This document shows, piece by piece, positions 18,264 to 31,370 of a stretch of DNA of 64,000 nt. Numbering within the stretch: position 1 is the first letter of the stretch; each line of letters starts with the position of its first letter. The position numbers were made by a program, and so were the translations under genes. Under the pieces are notes generated by a model. That model ran no database searches. It had not been told where the DNA came from and saw only the letters and a list, made by a program, of their open reading frames with translations. This DNA comes from Melieria omissa. Lineage: Eukaryota > Arthropoda > Insecta > Diptera > Ulidiidae. The stretch covers positions 108,463,892 to 108,527,891 of the forward strand of contig OZ020267.1 in assembly GCA_963971225.1 (NCBI GenBank). The letters run 5' to 3'.

Positions 18264-20945
18264 TGCACAACAACTGTTGCGTGACACCGTAACATCAAAG
18301 CTGTCATTTAATATTGCTTGCAGGTTTCCTTTACGTTGGGTTGTTGTTGTTGTTTTAAGTGTAATTGAATTTTGGCAACAGTCTTGTTTGACAACTATTT
18401 ACTTATTTCTACATTCACAAAACAGAAAACTGATTTTTCTATTTTTAATTTATACAAAATTCAATGATAATTTTGACGTAATCATTTTGTTGCTGTCATC
18501 GCATATGGAACGTTATAAATTTTCACAAATGAAAAAAAATAAAATAAAGAATTCCATTGTTTCAGTCATTGCCGGCAGTTGTTTAGCGTTATCTGTTTTA
18601 CTATTTGTTGTTGTTGTTATTGTTGTTGTAGTTATTCATTGTCGTCTGCTGTTTGCTGCTTCTTCTTGCTTTGATGTGGTGGGTGTGTTTTTGTTTGCGC
18701 AACAGTTGCATTGATCGAACGTGCTTGGCTTTCTCTGACAATCTCCGTTTTTTTCGTACTTTTTTATATGTGAAATTTCCCCCATCTCCCAGATTTTATA
18801 GAAACTTTAAGACTGTAATGGATTAACTTGTGGCGATTTATGAAGTACTTTCTATACCACTGAATTTTTAATTTTTACAGACACGAAATTCTTACTCTAG
18901 TTTTTCATTGATCTGACAAATCTGACAAAAGACGGAATATGAAGAAACTCAAAATCAAACTCTTAGACCTTCGTGTAGAAGTGCTGCGTACACAACACAA
19001 TGCCTTCGCAACTTTTTAAGGCTCAAGAAAGAATCAACGTGATTGTGATTTGATGTATTTTTAGAACTCCAACGGAAAGTTTGTCGGTCTTTAAAAGCAT
19101 TGAAAATATTTTCCCATCAATTTGAAGTTTGTCTATTTCGGTTCATCAAATTCATTGACTCATCCAATAAACTGTCGAACTAAAAAAAGGCTGCAAACAA
19201 CACGTCATCGTCAGCAACATCATTCGAAATCCCCTACTACACATTTTAGCTAACTTTAAATCTGGTTCTCGTTCAGATTGCAAGTAGAGCAATAAATAGC
19301 ACACTGCACAATGGCGCTCGACAGTGACAAAAGTTCTCCTAAAATAGTGCTCAAGGCTATTTTATAGCGATAAGAAGATTCTAGTCCACAATGCAACAAC
19401 ACCGAACGCTTTCTCACATGATGGTGTTAATGGCTTTTGGCTTATGCCATCTTACCATCTATGGGCTCCATTAAGCGGCGCGTACGTCATTGCCAAGGCT
19501 CGAGATTATCGTCGCCTGTGATCTCTGGTGAGGCAGAGCTTTGAGATTGGGCCGCCTCTATGTAGAACAACAAGTTCTGAATTAAGTCAAAGAACTAAAA
19601 GCGTTCAATATTAACTCAGAGTTGTTATTTTTGTTTAGAGTTCGTGATAAGCTTTGTTGGTGGAAATTAAATGATTTTGATATTTGACTTTTGATCTATG
19701 AACTTTGTTATTTTTGTAGCATAAAATCTAAAAATACCAGATTCATATGTAACAAAAAATCTGTTTTCGTATAGAATTTGAAAACAAGAAAGCTATAAAT
19801 TAAATAAGCTTACGTAAATACGTTGGTTATTGTAAGTGTCGATAATTGTGGAATTTATGGTTTTATAAGGAACAAGAAAACTTAACTAAAACACTAAATA
19901 TACAAGGAAATACTGTAGCAGAGCAAAGCAGAGATCTAGCTGTGCCCATATTATATTTCTAGTCAAATTCAGAACTAGCCGACTTAATAAATTAGAAAAT
20001 AAAACCTACTGCGCTTTCACTACAGCTGCCGCAGCGCTACAAAAAATCTGCTTTTTTCTGCAGGGGTTACAGGTCATCGGTTTTAGAAATCATGTGGCAA
20101 AAAGGTGCTGATTTTAAATTGTTTACAAAATCTGCCCAGCTCTGGACTACATAAAGTCCAATTAATGACAATTAAAAGTCAAGTATTGAATGACTTATTT
20201 AATGAATGGCGCTTCGTTGGCAGCATTTGGCGCGAGCCACTGATAATGAAAATAATTATTCAGTTTTTAATTTTACACCCCACAGCTGCTATAGCACAAT
20301 TTTTGCCCATCTCTGCAGTAGCTAATGTGAACTTATTCAAATAAATTATATTCAAAATAGGATTTTGGGTCAGCAGGTTATAGAATAAAGTGGAATCTTC
20401 TCAAGTGCCTGAAGTGACAGCAGGTTTGTGACGTAGTTTAATTAGAAGCTTACGAGAAAGTAAGTAAGTAATATAATATGAAATAATATTAAATAAAATA
20501 TTTACAAATAATTCAATAAATAATACTTATCAGTTTGAACACTTGTCGCAGTTTTCTATATATTTTTAGAATATTAAAATTTAAATTTTATATAATTTTC
20601 AAAGTATTTAAAGTACGAATTAGTAATAATTAATACATTTTATAGAACATTTGTAAGACAGACCTCAAAGTGTGTCCTTCGCGGGGACTTGTGTAATATT
20701 TCAGTCTATTCAAAAATTAAGAAGCAACTATGTGGCCAAAAGAAATAATCCTTTAAGTTCATAAGTATTTTTCTAGTACAGGCTAATGAATATTTTTTGA
20801 AAATTCCGGTTTTATTACAAAGTTTGGACTTTGTTATTGAAGAATGAAAAGCAATATTGTTCATATGACTGCCATGACTGGCCTTATAGTACGCCATTCG
20901 GTCAACCCAATTTTAAAGTACTTTTTCGATTAGAATCTCCTGAAT
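18264..20945. other. Intergenic stretch with no supported gene
   Basis: Long AT-rich DNA with GTT-rich patches near 18600-18640. The frame at 18232-18714 is a low-complexity Val/Leu run from these repeats. Nothing else can be named. Confidence 0.4.
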
Positions 20946-20949
20946 GGCA

Positions 20950-21505
20950 ACTTCGATTTCATGTTTCAAAGGTGCCCAAAAGTTCGATTTTCACGTGCCG
21001 GATGGTCATGAGCCTTCAGTTTTTGGACCAATTGAATTTTGTAAGCCTTCATTCCGAGATCTTTATGTAAAATTCTCATCAAAGAAGTGCGAGAAATGTT
21101 CAATTCCTGCGAGCGATGGCGAGTTAACGTTGATGGATGTTCACGCACATTTTCGGCTACAAAAGCAATGCTTTCGGCTGTGCGCACTGCATGAGAACGG
21201 GAACGGGTTGTTTGGTCCATTAACGATTCAGTTTCACTAGCTCGCTTCACAAATTTATCCACAAACTGAGTTGAAGGCCAATCTTTTTTTTTAATTTTTT
21301 TTATCATTTCTTACAGTTTGGGTTGAAGACTCTACTTTTGAAGTAAGTTCTCAATATTTCCTAATTTTGTTGAAGCGTATAGCGTCCCATTTCGTAAATG
21401 TCAAACTTTTAACTAAATTACGAACACAAATTAAGTGACATTTGGACTGCCATTCTCGAAATAAAGCGTAGTTCAAATTCCAAACGCTATATGGACCACC
21501 CTATA
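20950..21505 (-). pseudogene. Mariner/Tc1-type transposase pseudogene (N-terminal part)
   Basis: On the minus strand an ATG at 21390 begins MGRYTLQQ, followed soon by stops. An open part (21307-20966) then contains the helix-turn-helix block with HRSQELNISRTSLMRILHKD and LGMKAYKIQLVQKLK, typical of IS630/Tc1/mariner DNA-binding domains. The DDE catalytic part is absent. GGGTGGTCCATATAGCG near 21488-21504 resembles the outer end of such elements. No matching left terminal repeat was found, so it is truncated. Confidence 0.7.
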
Positions 21506-21507
21506 TA

Positions 21508-21770
21508 AGTAGTAGTAGCAGTAATAGAAATAGTAGTAGAAGTATTAGTACTAGAAGTAGTAGAAGTAGAAATAACAGAAGAAGTAAGAAATAAAATAAA
21601 ATATAACATAATAAAATAAATTCAAATCAAAAAAGTAAACTAATAAACTAAATATATTTAAACATATTTTCAATCCATACAAGTTTGATTCAATTGATAA
21701 AAACTTTAAGTATTAATAGAAGTGGTATTACTAGAAGTAGTTGTAGTAGTATAAATAATAGTATAAGGAG
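21508..21770. repeat. Imperfect AGT/TAG trinucleotide tracts
   Basis: Two runs of (TAG/AGT)n-like sequence, 21508-21590 and 21720-21770, lie between the transposase remnant and the (TAAAA)n array. Confidence 0.6.
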
Positions 21771-21776
21771 GAGTAA

Positions 21777-22167
21777 AAAATAAAATAAAATAAAATAAAA
21801 ATAAAAGTAAAAATAAACTACAATCAAATAAAGCAAAAAAAAGTTATATTAAATAAAATTAAATTACATTAAATTTAATAAATTCAAATAAACTAAAATA
21901 AAATAAATTCAAATATAATAGAATAAAATAAAATAAATTAAAATAAACCAAAATAAAAATAATTACAAAAATTAAATAAAGTAAAATAAAATAAAATAAA
22001 ATAAAATAAAATAAAATAAAATAAAAAAAAAAAAAAATAAAAAACAAAATAAAATAAAATAAAATAAACTAAAACAAAATAAACTAAAACAAAAGAAAAT
22101 AAAATACAATAAAATAAAATAAAATAAAATAAAATAAAATAAAATAAAATAAAATAAAATAAAATAA
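21777..22167. repeat. (TAAAA)n pentanucleotide array
   Basis: About 390 bp of AAAAT-type units with variants (AAACT, AAACA) and one long A run. It gives spurious Phe/Ile/Leu/Tyr frames on the minus strand. Confidence 0.9.
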
Positions 22168-24395
22168 TCCATCGAAGTTTAATTAAATTGAAAACAAAAA
22201 TAAATGAATTAAGTCAATTAAAATAATTTTTAATAATATTTCATGATTATTTTAAACTTATCATGGATTTTCTTCAACTATAAAAAATCATTTGCTAATT
22301 GAAATGCCAACAACACACATTAGAAATTTACATAAACATTTTCTCAACAGTCAAACCACACCCACACTTGACAGCTACCAACTGTGTATTGTTTACAGCT
22401 GACGTTCAATGTGCACACCATATGGAGTGTCGACAAATCAGCAACGCCAACAAAGCTAAACTGCAAAACGTCAGCCTTACACCGGAACGTAAGTGTGAAA
22501 ATCGCGATCCCACACAGCGCACTTTTGAAAAGGAAATCAACAACAAATGGCAAAAACAATTTGCATCAATTGGTTTAATAAGCAATCGTACATTTTTGGA
22601 TTGTAGCAGAAAACAATAATAAACTCTGTGCAGACCAGAAACAACTTCAACTTGCGCTTACGTTGCAAATATCAAAAGACATATTTAGCCACAGCGAAAA
22701 ACAAATAACAGCCGAACCGGAAACGGAATGGCACAGAACGATGCGTGGTGCCGTGTGCATTAGTCACTTAACCACACAAGTGAGTTTCCATATAAAATAA
22801 AAAAACTATTATTTTATTTTCGTAGATAATTTGTGTTGTGCGTCGAGACTTTGATGCGCATACGTCAAACTTTAACTTACGCAAATGCGCCAAAATATCG
22901 AATCACTTTGTTCATAACTGTCTATGGGCAAAAGTTGTGCTACTAGTTTTTTTCCAAAAAATTTACTATAAATACGAATAGTTTTGAAGGCGCCAGACAC
23001 ATTTTAATTGAAAATAAAATCTATGCGTAAGTGCGTCAATTGAAGCAATAAAATTAATACAGCAACACATTCGCATACAAAATCCCATCAGGGGGATGTG
23101 TGTAGCCTTGATCTAATTTCGTATTCAACGCATCAAAACACGCCATCCCTTTTTTCGCACGGCCCCCTGACGCCTACATACGCCGCTGTTGTCTTCGTGC
23201 TTTACGCGGTAAGCACGAGCACAGTCGATCGCCCGCGAAGATGGGACGAATTGTCCGTTTGTGTGTGGGCCGGAAGAGTTGTGTGGCGGGGAGTCACAGC
23301 GCGCAATTGATAGTCGCTGCGAATAGTGCTGAATGGCGCACTTGTAGTTGTAGTTGTAGCGTGCAAACCGGTTCGTCCATTTATTCATTAGATATTTGTT
23401 TGCATGATTGTGTTGTGCGCGGCTGTTTGATTTCATTTTTTCCGCTCATATGGAACATTAACCCCAAAATCGAGTGGAATGACATAAACTGTAAAGTCAA
23501 CAGAAAATGCTATGCCACTCTAAAGACTGCTGACACGCCCATATTACTAGTTGATAGGGGTTTGTTCATTCAAGCAGCCGAGTGCTGATGTACGCAGTGG
23601 CAAAAGGTGCATTCACTGACTACCGAACAGCTGACGCGATCTACTCAACGAATAGGCTCAGCTCAGCCCGTTCAGCTTAGCTTCTGCGAAGCAAGCCACG
23701 CCCGTTCTACAGGTTTCTACGACTAATGCAACTTTCTTGCGAAAAGACAATGCAATTTTAAGCAAATTGACTTTATCGTTTCGACACTAATGTACTTGGA
23801 AATTCACAGAGAAATTCCAAGACAAGCGCACGTCCACACTTCTAAGAATTTTTAGTTAATATGGATGATAGGTAATTGCACTTAATGGATTTGGCATGAA
23901 ATCTGTTTTAGTTTCCTTGTGTGTTGGGACTTTTCGTATGGAATAAATATGATGTGACGCAGTGGAAAGATGTCTCGTCATAGAGATGACATGACACACT
24001 TTTACTTGTAATCTCCCATTACTGGAAGACATAGTTGACTCAGGTTGACTTTAGTTGGTAGCGTCAACACAAATGTTATGTTTTGTTTTGATTAGCTTTG
24101 GTATTCTGAGATTCAGTGGATGTGTGAGAGAATGCATTAACCAAAATTCAAGATTCAAATTTTACTCATTAATATGATCGACGTAAGATGAGTACTTATC
24201 TAAGAACTAATCTAGTAATTTAATTTAAAACTAGTCTACTCATTAAATCTACTAATCGAATCTACTAAGCCAACGTTTAGCTGATTGTAATTATTCGGTT
24301 ATTGAAAATGACCAACAGGCTCAATACTCAATGAAAGTTGTAAACATAAGAGGAGAAAATTTAGAAAAAAAAAATTTTTTTATTTAGAAAGCACT
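22168..24395. other. Intergenic stretch with no supported gene
   Basis: Contains a relatively GC-rich block at about 23090-23720. Frames of up to 115 codons there (for example 23241-23588) match no known family. The block could be an unannotated promoter or noncoding exon, but no core motif is convincing. Confidence 0.35.
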
Positions 24396-24458
24396 TGTAG
24401 TAACAGATTGTTACGATAGCAACTTTACATCTAAAATGCTATGAAGAGTGAACTCCAC
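24396..24458. mobile_element. Partial copy of the 123-bp TIR MITE
   Basis: The sequence TGTAGTAACAGATTG...AACTTTACATCTAAAATG...GAGTGAACTCCAC matches the reverse complement of the left half of the element at 12824-12946. The other half is missing. Confidence 0.7.
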
Positions 24459-26584
24459 TTATAATTGTCTAAACTTATTATTATAAAAATGTTAATCAAC
24501 AAAAAAACATTATTTTGAATACTTTTGTTCCTTTGACAATTTGATCACAGTTCGCAATGACTTGGTAACTTTTCTCGAACACAAAAACTACATTTCGAAA
24601 ATCCATAAAAATATCTTCAGAAATATATATTAAGACGCAAAAATTGTTGTATTTGTCAGCATAGCGCCATTTTTGTAAGTACACGTGCACTTATATTAAC
24701 GACTGACACTTGCCCCCATAAGGCGTGCATTGTTTGAAATTTATTGCCACAACGTGATGTGATGCAAAGCGATTTGGTATGATGTGGGATTCTGATAATT
24801 ACTAATGCGTATTGAACGTTGAGATCGGTTCCAACAGATTTGCTTCAATATTTATTGCACATTTATTATACAATAACTGCTATCAGTTGAACAATTAATC
24901 AATGAATTTTGTAGAAAAAAACTACGCGCGTGTCTTTTCGTATGTGTCTTTTTCGTATAATAAAACATTTGCAGGTTCAATGATAGTTTGTGGTTTGATT
25001 AAAATATATTTTTAGTAAATACGAAAACTGTGACTGTTCGGTTTGAAAGTCAGATTCATATTTTTAAATATTGAATCAAATTGTTAATGACAGCTGATGA
25101 TGTTCAAAATAAAACTCATAGAATGAAATATAAGTTGGGAGAAACTATATAGGGGGAAATTGCATGGAAAACTACAGATTAAGTCTGATTTGGCTGGTAA
25201 AAAGTAGGCTTCAACAAACTAAGTTCTTATTTGGCAAATTGTACGAAACTGTCAGCGAAAATAGGTTTCAATAAGTTTGTGAAAGAAGCATTTTTGTTCC
25301 GCTGAACAAAGGTCCGATCAGAGAATAATAAAACAAGGAGATAGCTACAGCACTTAGATACATAGGACAAATTAGACAAAATTGATTGGCATTACCTGTT
25401 TTTAGATCACTGAACGATAGACAAAGATACATATGGAGATAAAAGCTAAGATACTCGTTAGTCCGTTTTCTTTTGTACTTTAATGAGCTTTTCAAAAGAA
25501 GTTTTTCACTCAAAACTGACCTTGGATTCTCGTTAGTATGTTAAACCTTAGATTCTCGTAAGTCTGTTTTCTTGTATGCTTTAGTGAGCTTTTCAGAAGG
25601 AAGATAGGAACCTATCTGTCTATATCTGTATTCTACTTATATCTGTCTTTGGATCTCAAAACCGGACATAACGTGAGTATAAACTTGAAAAATAATGTTC
25701 TGACTAGTCAACTTAATCATTTAAATTTCTACTGCAATCTGACGGATTTTCTTTTCACTTATCTGCAATTAAGTGCATTTTAATTGCACATTAACGCCAC
25801 CGCAGCCGCGGCGCTTTTACTTATTCACGCATGAAAAATGCAGCGCCAAATTGACACACCACCTGCTGATCTTTAGATTTTTTCGGTTTTTATTTTTGCC
25901 GACATTTCGAAATTCAAACAAAAGCGGCCTTCTTGCTTAACAGCTTCTGACCGTCACACCGACACCCACACCCACCTCATTCTGACTTTAAGCAGACCGC
26001 TGTGTATTTGCTTCTGCCGAGCAATTAAATTAACCGTTAATTAGGCTTATTTGATTTGTGTGTGTGTGGGTGGGTTCGGGCGGTGCTTTTGTTTTGTTTT
26101 ATGAAAACAGTCTCATTGACAAGTTTAACAACTTTTGGTGTTTAATTTGGTTGCATATTTATAATGCCATGATTTCAGCGTTAAAATCAAATGATCAGTC
26201 AGCACGTAAGTAAGCAGTTCATGCACACAATTTTTAACACGATTATCACAACAAATTGTGCACTCATTGCATTTACCGTTAAGTATAGTATGACGACAGC
26301 AGTGACGTAACGGCCAGCAATACGTAACGTCTGAGCTGACACACCTTTCGTCAGATGTGTGTTTAGCGTCCGAATCGTAAGACTTGTGAATGCTTTCAAT
26401 TTTATTTAACAATTCGCATTTACAGCGTCACAACGTCACAAACAGCAAACAGTATTGTTGACAATAACAACAACAACAGCAAATGACAATTGCTGCATCC
26501 AGTTGCAGCGATTGCGTGACTTGCGTGCTGCGACAGAGCAGCAAAAAAGTATTGGCGGCATTCACAATTTGCTAAGTTGGGTTA
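24459..26584. other. Intergenic stretch with a small tandem duplication
   Basis: At 25448-25606 a unit of about 101 bp (GATACTCGTTAGTCCG / GATTCTCGTAAGTCTG ... GAGCTTTTCA) is duplicated. No supported gene. Confidence 0.45.
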
Positions 26585-27059
26585 GTTTAATTTATTTTAT
26601 TTTAATTTATTTTGTTTTGTTGTATTTTATTTTATTTTATTTTATTTTATTTTATTTTATTTTATTTTATTTTATTTTATTTTATTTTATTTTATTTCAT
26701 TTTATCTCATTTTGTTTCAATTTATTTTATTTTATTTTATTTTATTTTATTTTATTTTATTTTATTTTATTTTATTTTATTTTATTTTATTTTATTTTAG
26801 TTTATTTGATTTGATTTGATTTCATATTATTTTATTTTATTTTATTTTATTTTATTTTATTTTATTTTATTTTAATTTATTTTGTTTTGTTTTATTTTAT
26901 TTTATTTTATTTTATTTTATTTTATTTTATTTTATTTTATTTTATTTTATTTTATTTTATTTTATTTTATTTTATTTTATTTTATTTTATTTTATTTTAT
27001 TTCATTTTATTTTATTTTATTTTATTTTATTTTATTTTATTTTATTTTATTTTATTTAA
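26585..27059. repeat. (TTTTA)n pentanucleotide array, about 475 bp
   Basis: Long, nearly pure TTTTA units with a few variants and a less regular part at 26700-26830. Phe/Ile/Leu/Tyr frames across it are spurious. Confidence 0.92.
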
Positions 27060-28190
27060 TAAGTGAGTCCTGAGCTGAGAGCTGAGCCTATCGAAAGTAA
27101 AAAAAATGTGAGCTTTTTTCAGGTGACGTGATTCTTGAACCTTTCGCTAAGAAATTTCTAACGCGTTGACGCTCTAGAGACGCGAGTTTTGAGAAGATGG
27201 ACATCACTGTAATTGAACTACTGGCACTTGAACTGTTGCTGTCTGTGTTTTCTGAAATGAAGACTCAACTAGTTAGCAACCAGAATATAAAGTCTCTGAA
27301 AGACCTAATAAGGGCGCTAATAGTGGGTAAAGTTAGGTTAGGTTAGGTTAGGTCAGTTCAAGTTAGGCAATGTAAGGGAAGGGAAGGTAGACGACTTAAC
27401 TTATAAATCACGACACGGGAATGTGACATAAGGTAAGGAGGGATAAGGTCAGGTGAGTTACCTTAAATTTGGTTGAGAAGAAGCGTGCAACGATAGCGTT
27501 ATGTAATTCTTTTATAGTTAAAAATAAACAGTGTACTCATTATCTCAACCTACGCATTGCTGATCGATCCAGTTGGTCTGTTGCCGCACATTGTGAATAC
27601 CGCCTTTGAACATTTTCAGCATTTACGCATTGCATTTGTGTGCGTAGAATCTCTGCAAATATGTTATTTTTGTTGTTATTGTTTTAATTATCATACCCAA
27701 CAACAACAACAACTAAAGACGCATTAAAATGAAAGTGAAAAGGCTGCTGTGTCTACTGACGTTGGCATTGGTGTACTTTCACCCTTTCGCAATGCACGTT
27801 TTTTTGGCGCCTCCATAGTGAGTCATCTGAACGTCATTTAGCTAAGTGAACGTCAGTTGGCTTACGCAGCTACAACTGTTGGCGCGTCAGTTAATATTTG
27901 TTGCGCCTATTGGTATCCGGCGCTAAATTATTTTGAGCATCTTTGCTCTTTCATTGCGTACCTTTTGTAGTGGGTTTGCAAAGTTTTCATGGAACTTTAA
28001 AATTGACTACTAAAAATTACATTGAAGCTTTGATATAGTTATTTTTAATTTTTTTGTTGGAAAAAATCAATTAAATGCTGAACTCAAATGGTGTGAATTG
28101 GTTTTTGAACTTTTCAGACTTTCGTGAAAAATCCTAAAAGATTTCCAGATGTCAGGAGTTGCAGAAAATCCTGTTTGATGTAGAATCGAG
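27060..28190. other. Intergenic stretch with a short (TTAGG)4
   Basis: No gene is supported. A TTAGG run is at 27333-27352, followed by degenerate AGGTNAG units. A GTT/CAA-rich patch is near 27680-27720. Confidence 0.45.
27333..27352. repeat. Interstitial (TTAGG)4
   Basis: Four exact TTAGG units. This is the ancestral insect telomere unit, but Diptera do not use it at telomeres, and four units are more likely a chance microsatellite. Confidence 0.75.
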
Positions 28191-28199
28191 TAGAAAGTG

Positions 28200-28520
28200 T
28201 TACTTCTTCTTGTTCTTGACTGGCACGACAGCCCGATTACGAGACAGAGGCCTAGCTACCCGCAACCAACCGTGTTGTGCGTGCGAGTGTTTTTACAAGA
28301 TCGGAAGGGATCCACAGTTTTATGCCGATTCCGAACGGCGAGTTGGGAGCTTTTTCATAGGCAATTTTACTCTCAGAGGTTTGCCATTTCCTGCTGAGAG
28401 GACAGCCGCCGAAAGAAAAATTGTCGTTTTTCTTTTTTTGTCGGTGTTAAGGCAACGGAGTATTGAACTCGGGGAGTCTTGACTCGCGGCCCAACGCACT
28501 AGCCAGCTGAGCTACGGCGG
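28200..28520 (-). mobile_element. tRNA-derived SINE with 9-bp target-site duplication
   Basis: On the minus strand the head is GCCGTAGCTCAGCTGG (A box), and GAGTTCAATACTC (B box) lies about 40 nt downstream. These are pol III promoter boxes of a tRNA-like head. The body includes TCAGCAGGAAATGGCAA and CCGTTCGGAATCGG, phrases I recognise from fly SINEs. TAGAAAGTG flanks both ends (28191-28199 and 28521-28529). The 3' end is short and A/G-rich (AAGAAGAAGTAA) rather than a long poly(A). Frames read across it are not genes. Confidence 0.85.
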
Positions 28521-28529
28521 TAGAAAGTG

Positions 28530-31370
28530 ACTTATTGAAAACGCTTCCCGAAAGAGTCTATAAGGCAGGCCAAATCCCTTAACGTGTTGCCATGGCCAAT
28601 TAACTCAGTTATTACCGCACTTGCGGTTGGTCCGAACATAAATTGAAATCGCGTGCAATATGTTATGTGATTATATAAATAAACCGACAGCGATTGTTGA
28701 CCAAACAACATCAGCAATAACACAAATAAATTACATGAAATCAAAACATTTCAATAAAAAATACAATCAAAAGTGTTTACCACACGCTCAATTGTGACAA
28801 TGCGCGCGCCACACTGGTCACTGGTCACACGCTCAATTGTCAATTAATGGCCAACGACGGCGTGTCACCAGCGTCAGCCAATGCTGACCAATGCAAACAA
28901 ATGTCATAGCGTGCGCGTTGTTGACGGCGGCCGCGCATTTAATACGCATTTGTGACGCATTCCAATTGAACTAATTTTCATGCAACTCAAGTGGACAACA
29001 AAATACATTCATACATATCTGTGATCCATACTTATCTGCAATAAAGTGCAGTATTTTGTGTATTTAATTCTAAATTTCATTGTTGCAACTGATGGCGACA
29101 GCAAATTGAGAAAAGCCGATTGACTGAAGGTTGTTATTAATTATATTTCTTTTATTAATTATATTTTTACTTTAACGCAAGCACTCTACTCTTAAAAAGA
29201 ATTGACATATTCATACTTGAAGCCACTAACATAAATTTTAAGCCAATTTCAAATCGTGACGTCAACAAATCATTTCCGAATTAACCATTTAAAGCGAACT
29301 ACGCGCATTGCCAAATTTGTCAGAAGATTCTAACTGTGTTCTGTGATTCTAACATTTTTAAGCGTGTTCACTAAAAACGCTTAAAAATTCTCTTTTAAGT
29401 GCTATAATAAAATTAAATTGAATTCTCTGGTTGAATTGAAATGACTGTTGCTAACCCAAAACTGCTAACTGCTGATTCGTAAATTTTAAACACTACAATC
29501 TTTTTTCTTCTTCTTTTATTCGTTCAACAATTTATAACTACTGACATTTTGAAAGCAACTGGCTTTCACAATTTTTGCATTCGACGATTTATTTATTGTT
29601 TGCAAACGTGCATAGCAATTCGTAAATATTTACTCTATTGGCCGCTTGTTAATTGAACAAATTTAATACGCTTACAGCGTGTCGAGTGAAGCCATTGTTT
29701 GTATGGTTTGCTTCAAAGTAAACTGTGAAATTTTGTTTTTATACATTTGTTACAAATTTGCAAATAAATATTTGCATTTATACATTTTGGGAAAGTTTAT
29801 TGTCGCCTCGCGCCACATTTATTTTATTCTCATAATGATTTTAATTCTTTTTTTTATTATCAAAGCGGCAATCACTTTGTGCAATTGACGTCAAACGACA
29901 GCGGTCATTCAAACCGACAACAACAACATCACAAGTTAAATATCAAAGGCGCCGTTTTCCTGACTCGAAACGTCAACTTCAATTCGAATTTCAATTCAAA
30001 TTCGAATCTGTAACGTACGAAAAGACGCCAAAAGTTCATTGCTCGTGCAAATGGTCGACGCCAACGACCACCACGTCCGTTCGTCTTTTGTTCGTCTTTG
30101 CCACTCGCCAATTGCCACTCGCACCACAAGTTGCACTCTACGACGGCACACTGTGCTTGAATTGTTTGTTCTTGTTGCTGTTTGAGTTGTTGCTGTTATC
30201 GTATGTTTGTTTGTTTGTTGCAAAAGCTAATATTTTTGCTTTTGTTGTTGTTGTTGTGTATATCTAATGCCAACACAATGTTGCCGAAACGAACAATATT
30301 TGAATGTTGTTGGCGCATTTCATTTGCATGCGTTTTGTAATTGAATTGTTGTTATTGTTGTTGTTGTTGTTGTTGCGGCACATGTTCGGTACGCGTGCAT
30401 ATCGAACTGGAGTAGTGTGAATCGTTGCAACAGCAACAACTGGCGTTGCGTAAATTGATTCGGATTGCAATTTGCATGACGGATAACCGCGAACGGATGA
30501 CGCGCGCTGGCGGCTGCACACGGCGCCACAACTGCACACAGTCGACTCGAGGTTAGGTTAAGAGACGCTCTGAAGGTTGCGTATTGAGGTGAATTTATTG
30601 TGATTGTGCTTTCTGCTATCGAGATGTGGAGGTTTCGAGAATTATACGATGGCAAAGGAGTAAGAGAATAATAGGGTTTTGAGAACTACGTGCAAGTTTT
30701 TGTTTACAAGGTGCCATATGATATTTATTCATTTTTTGAGAGTCAAACTATTGTCCGAGGTCCGGAATAGAAAAACTCCTTGTTTAGTCTCTCACGTCAT
30801 TTTGCTTTTGTTTTAACGCAAGACTGTAGTACATGTAACAATGAGCGAATTTAAAATACCAAAATCAAAGCACAGTTAACGCTTAACTCTTAACACTAGA
30901 AATACTGCAAGTTTTCATTACCTACAAGAACTACATATTATATCCGTTAATATCTCGAAAGGTACAAATCAGATTTGGCTAATTGTAATTGTAGAACCCT
31001 AACTGTAGAACTAATTAAAGAACCCGATAAAAAATAAAAGTAATCAAAACAAAAGTTGATAGAAATACTAAAGGAAGTACAGATATTTAAAAATAAAAAC
31101 TGTCAAAATTACCGCAATGGTCTTTCTAGTTTTAAATTGGAGTACTAGATCTAGTACGGTCTGCAAATCCACGCTTTTTTGGCCCAAAAACTTAGTAAAG
31201 ACCCAAAGTAGTTGCTATAGACTATTCACAGAAGAGACGTTGTTACAGAGAAAAAAATAAGATTCACTTCACTGTAAACACTTAAAACCTGATTCAAGCA
31301 AAAACGAGACAAAGTGTGGTGCGACTCATCGATAAAGGCCGGGCCCATATGATGGATAACATAGGTATTT
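28530..31370. other. Intergenic stretch with no supported gene
   Basis: GTT/CAA trinucleotide patches near 30240-30380 and a mildly GC-rich block at 30000-30550. Overlapping frames on the minus strand (30264-30655) are low-complexity. GAGGTTAGGTTA occurs at 30549. Confidence 0.4.

Noticed and set aside
18232..18714. 160-codon plus-strand frame
   Set aside because: Its hydrophobic Val/Leu content comes from GTT repeats, with no splice or domain support.
23241..23588. 115-codon plus-strand frame as a gene
   Set aside because: Composition is ordinary, but no family motif or conserved block is recognised, so it cannot be supported from sequence alone.
26455..27073. Phe/Ile/Leu/Tyr-rich frames that look like membrane proteins
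   Set aside because: They are translations of the (TTTTA)n microsatellite. The same applies to 21859-22172 and 60343-60602.
27333..27352. Telomere-derived TTAGG
   Set aside because: There are only four units, and Diptera lack TTAGG telomeres, so a chance microsatellite is more likely.
28159..28482. 107-codon frame as a gene
   Set aside because: It is read antisense through a tRNA-derived SINE.
28440..28520. A functional tRNA gene on the minus strand
   Set aside because: A and B boxes are present, but the cloverleaf is incomplete and the sequence continues into a SINE body with target duplications.
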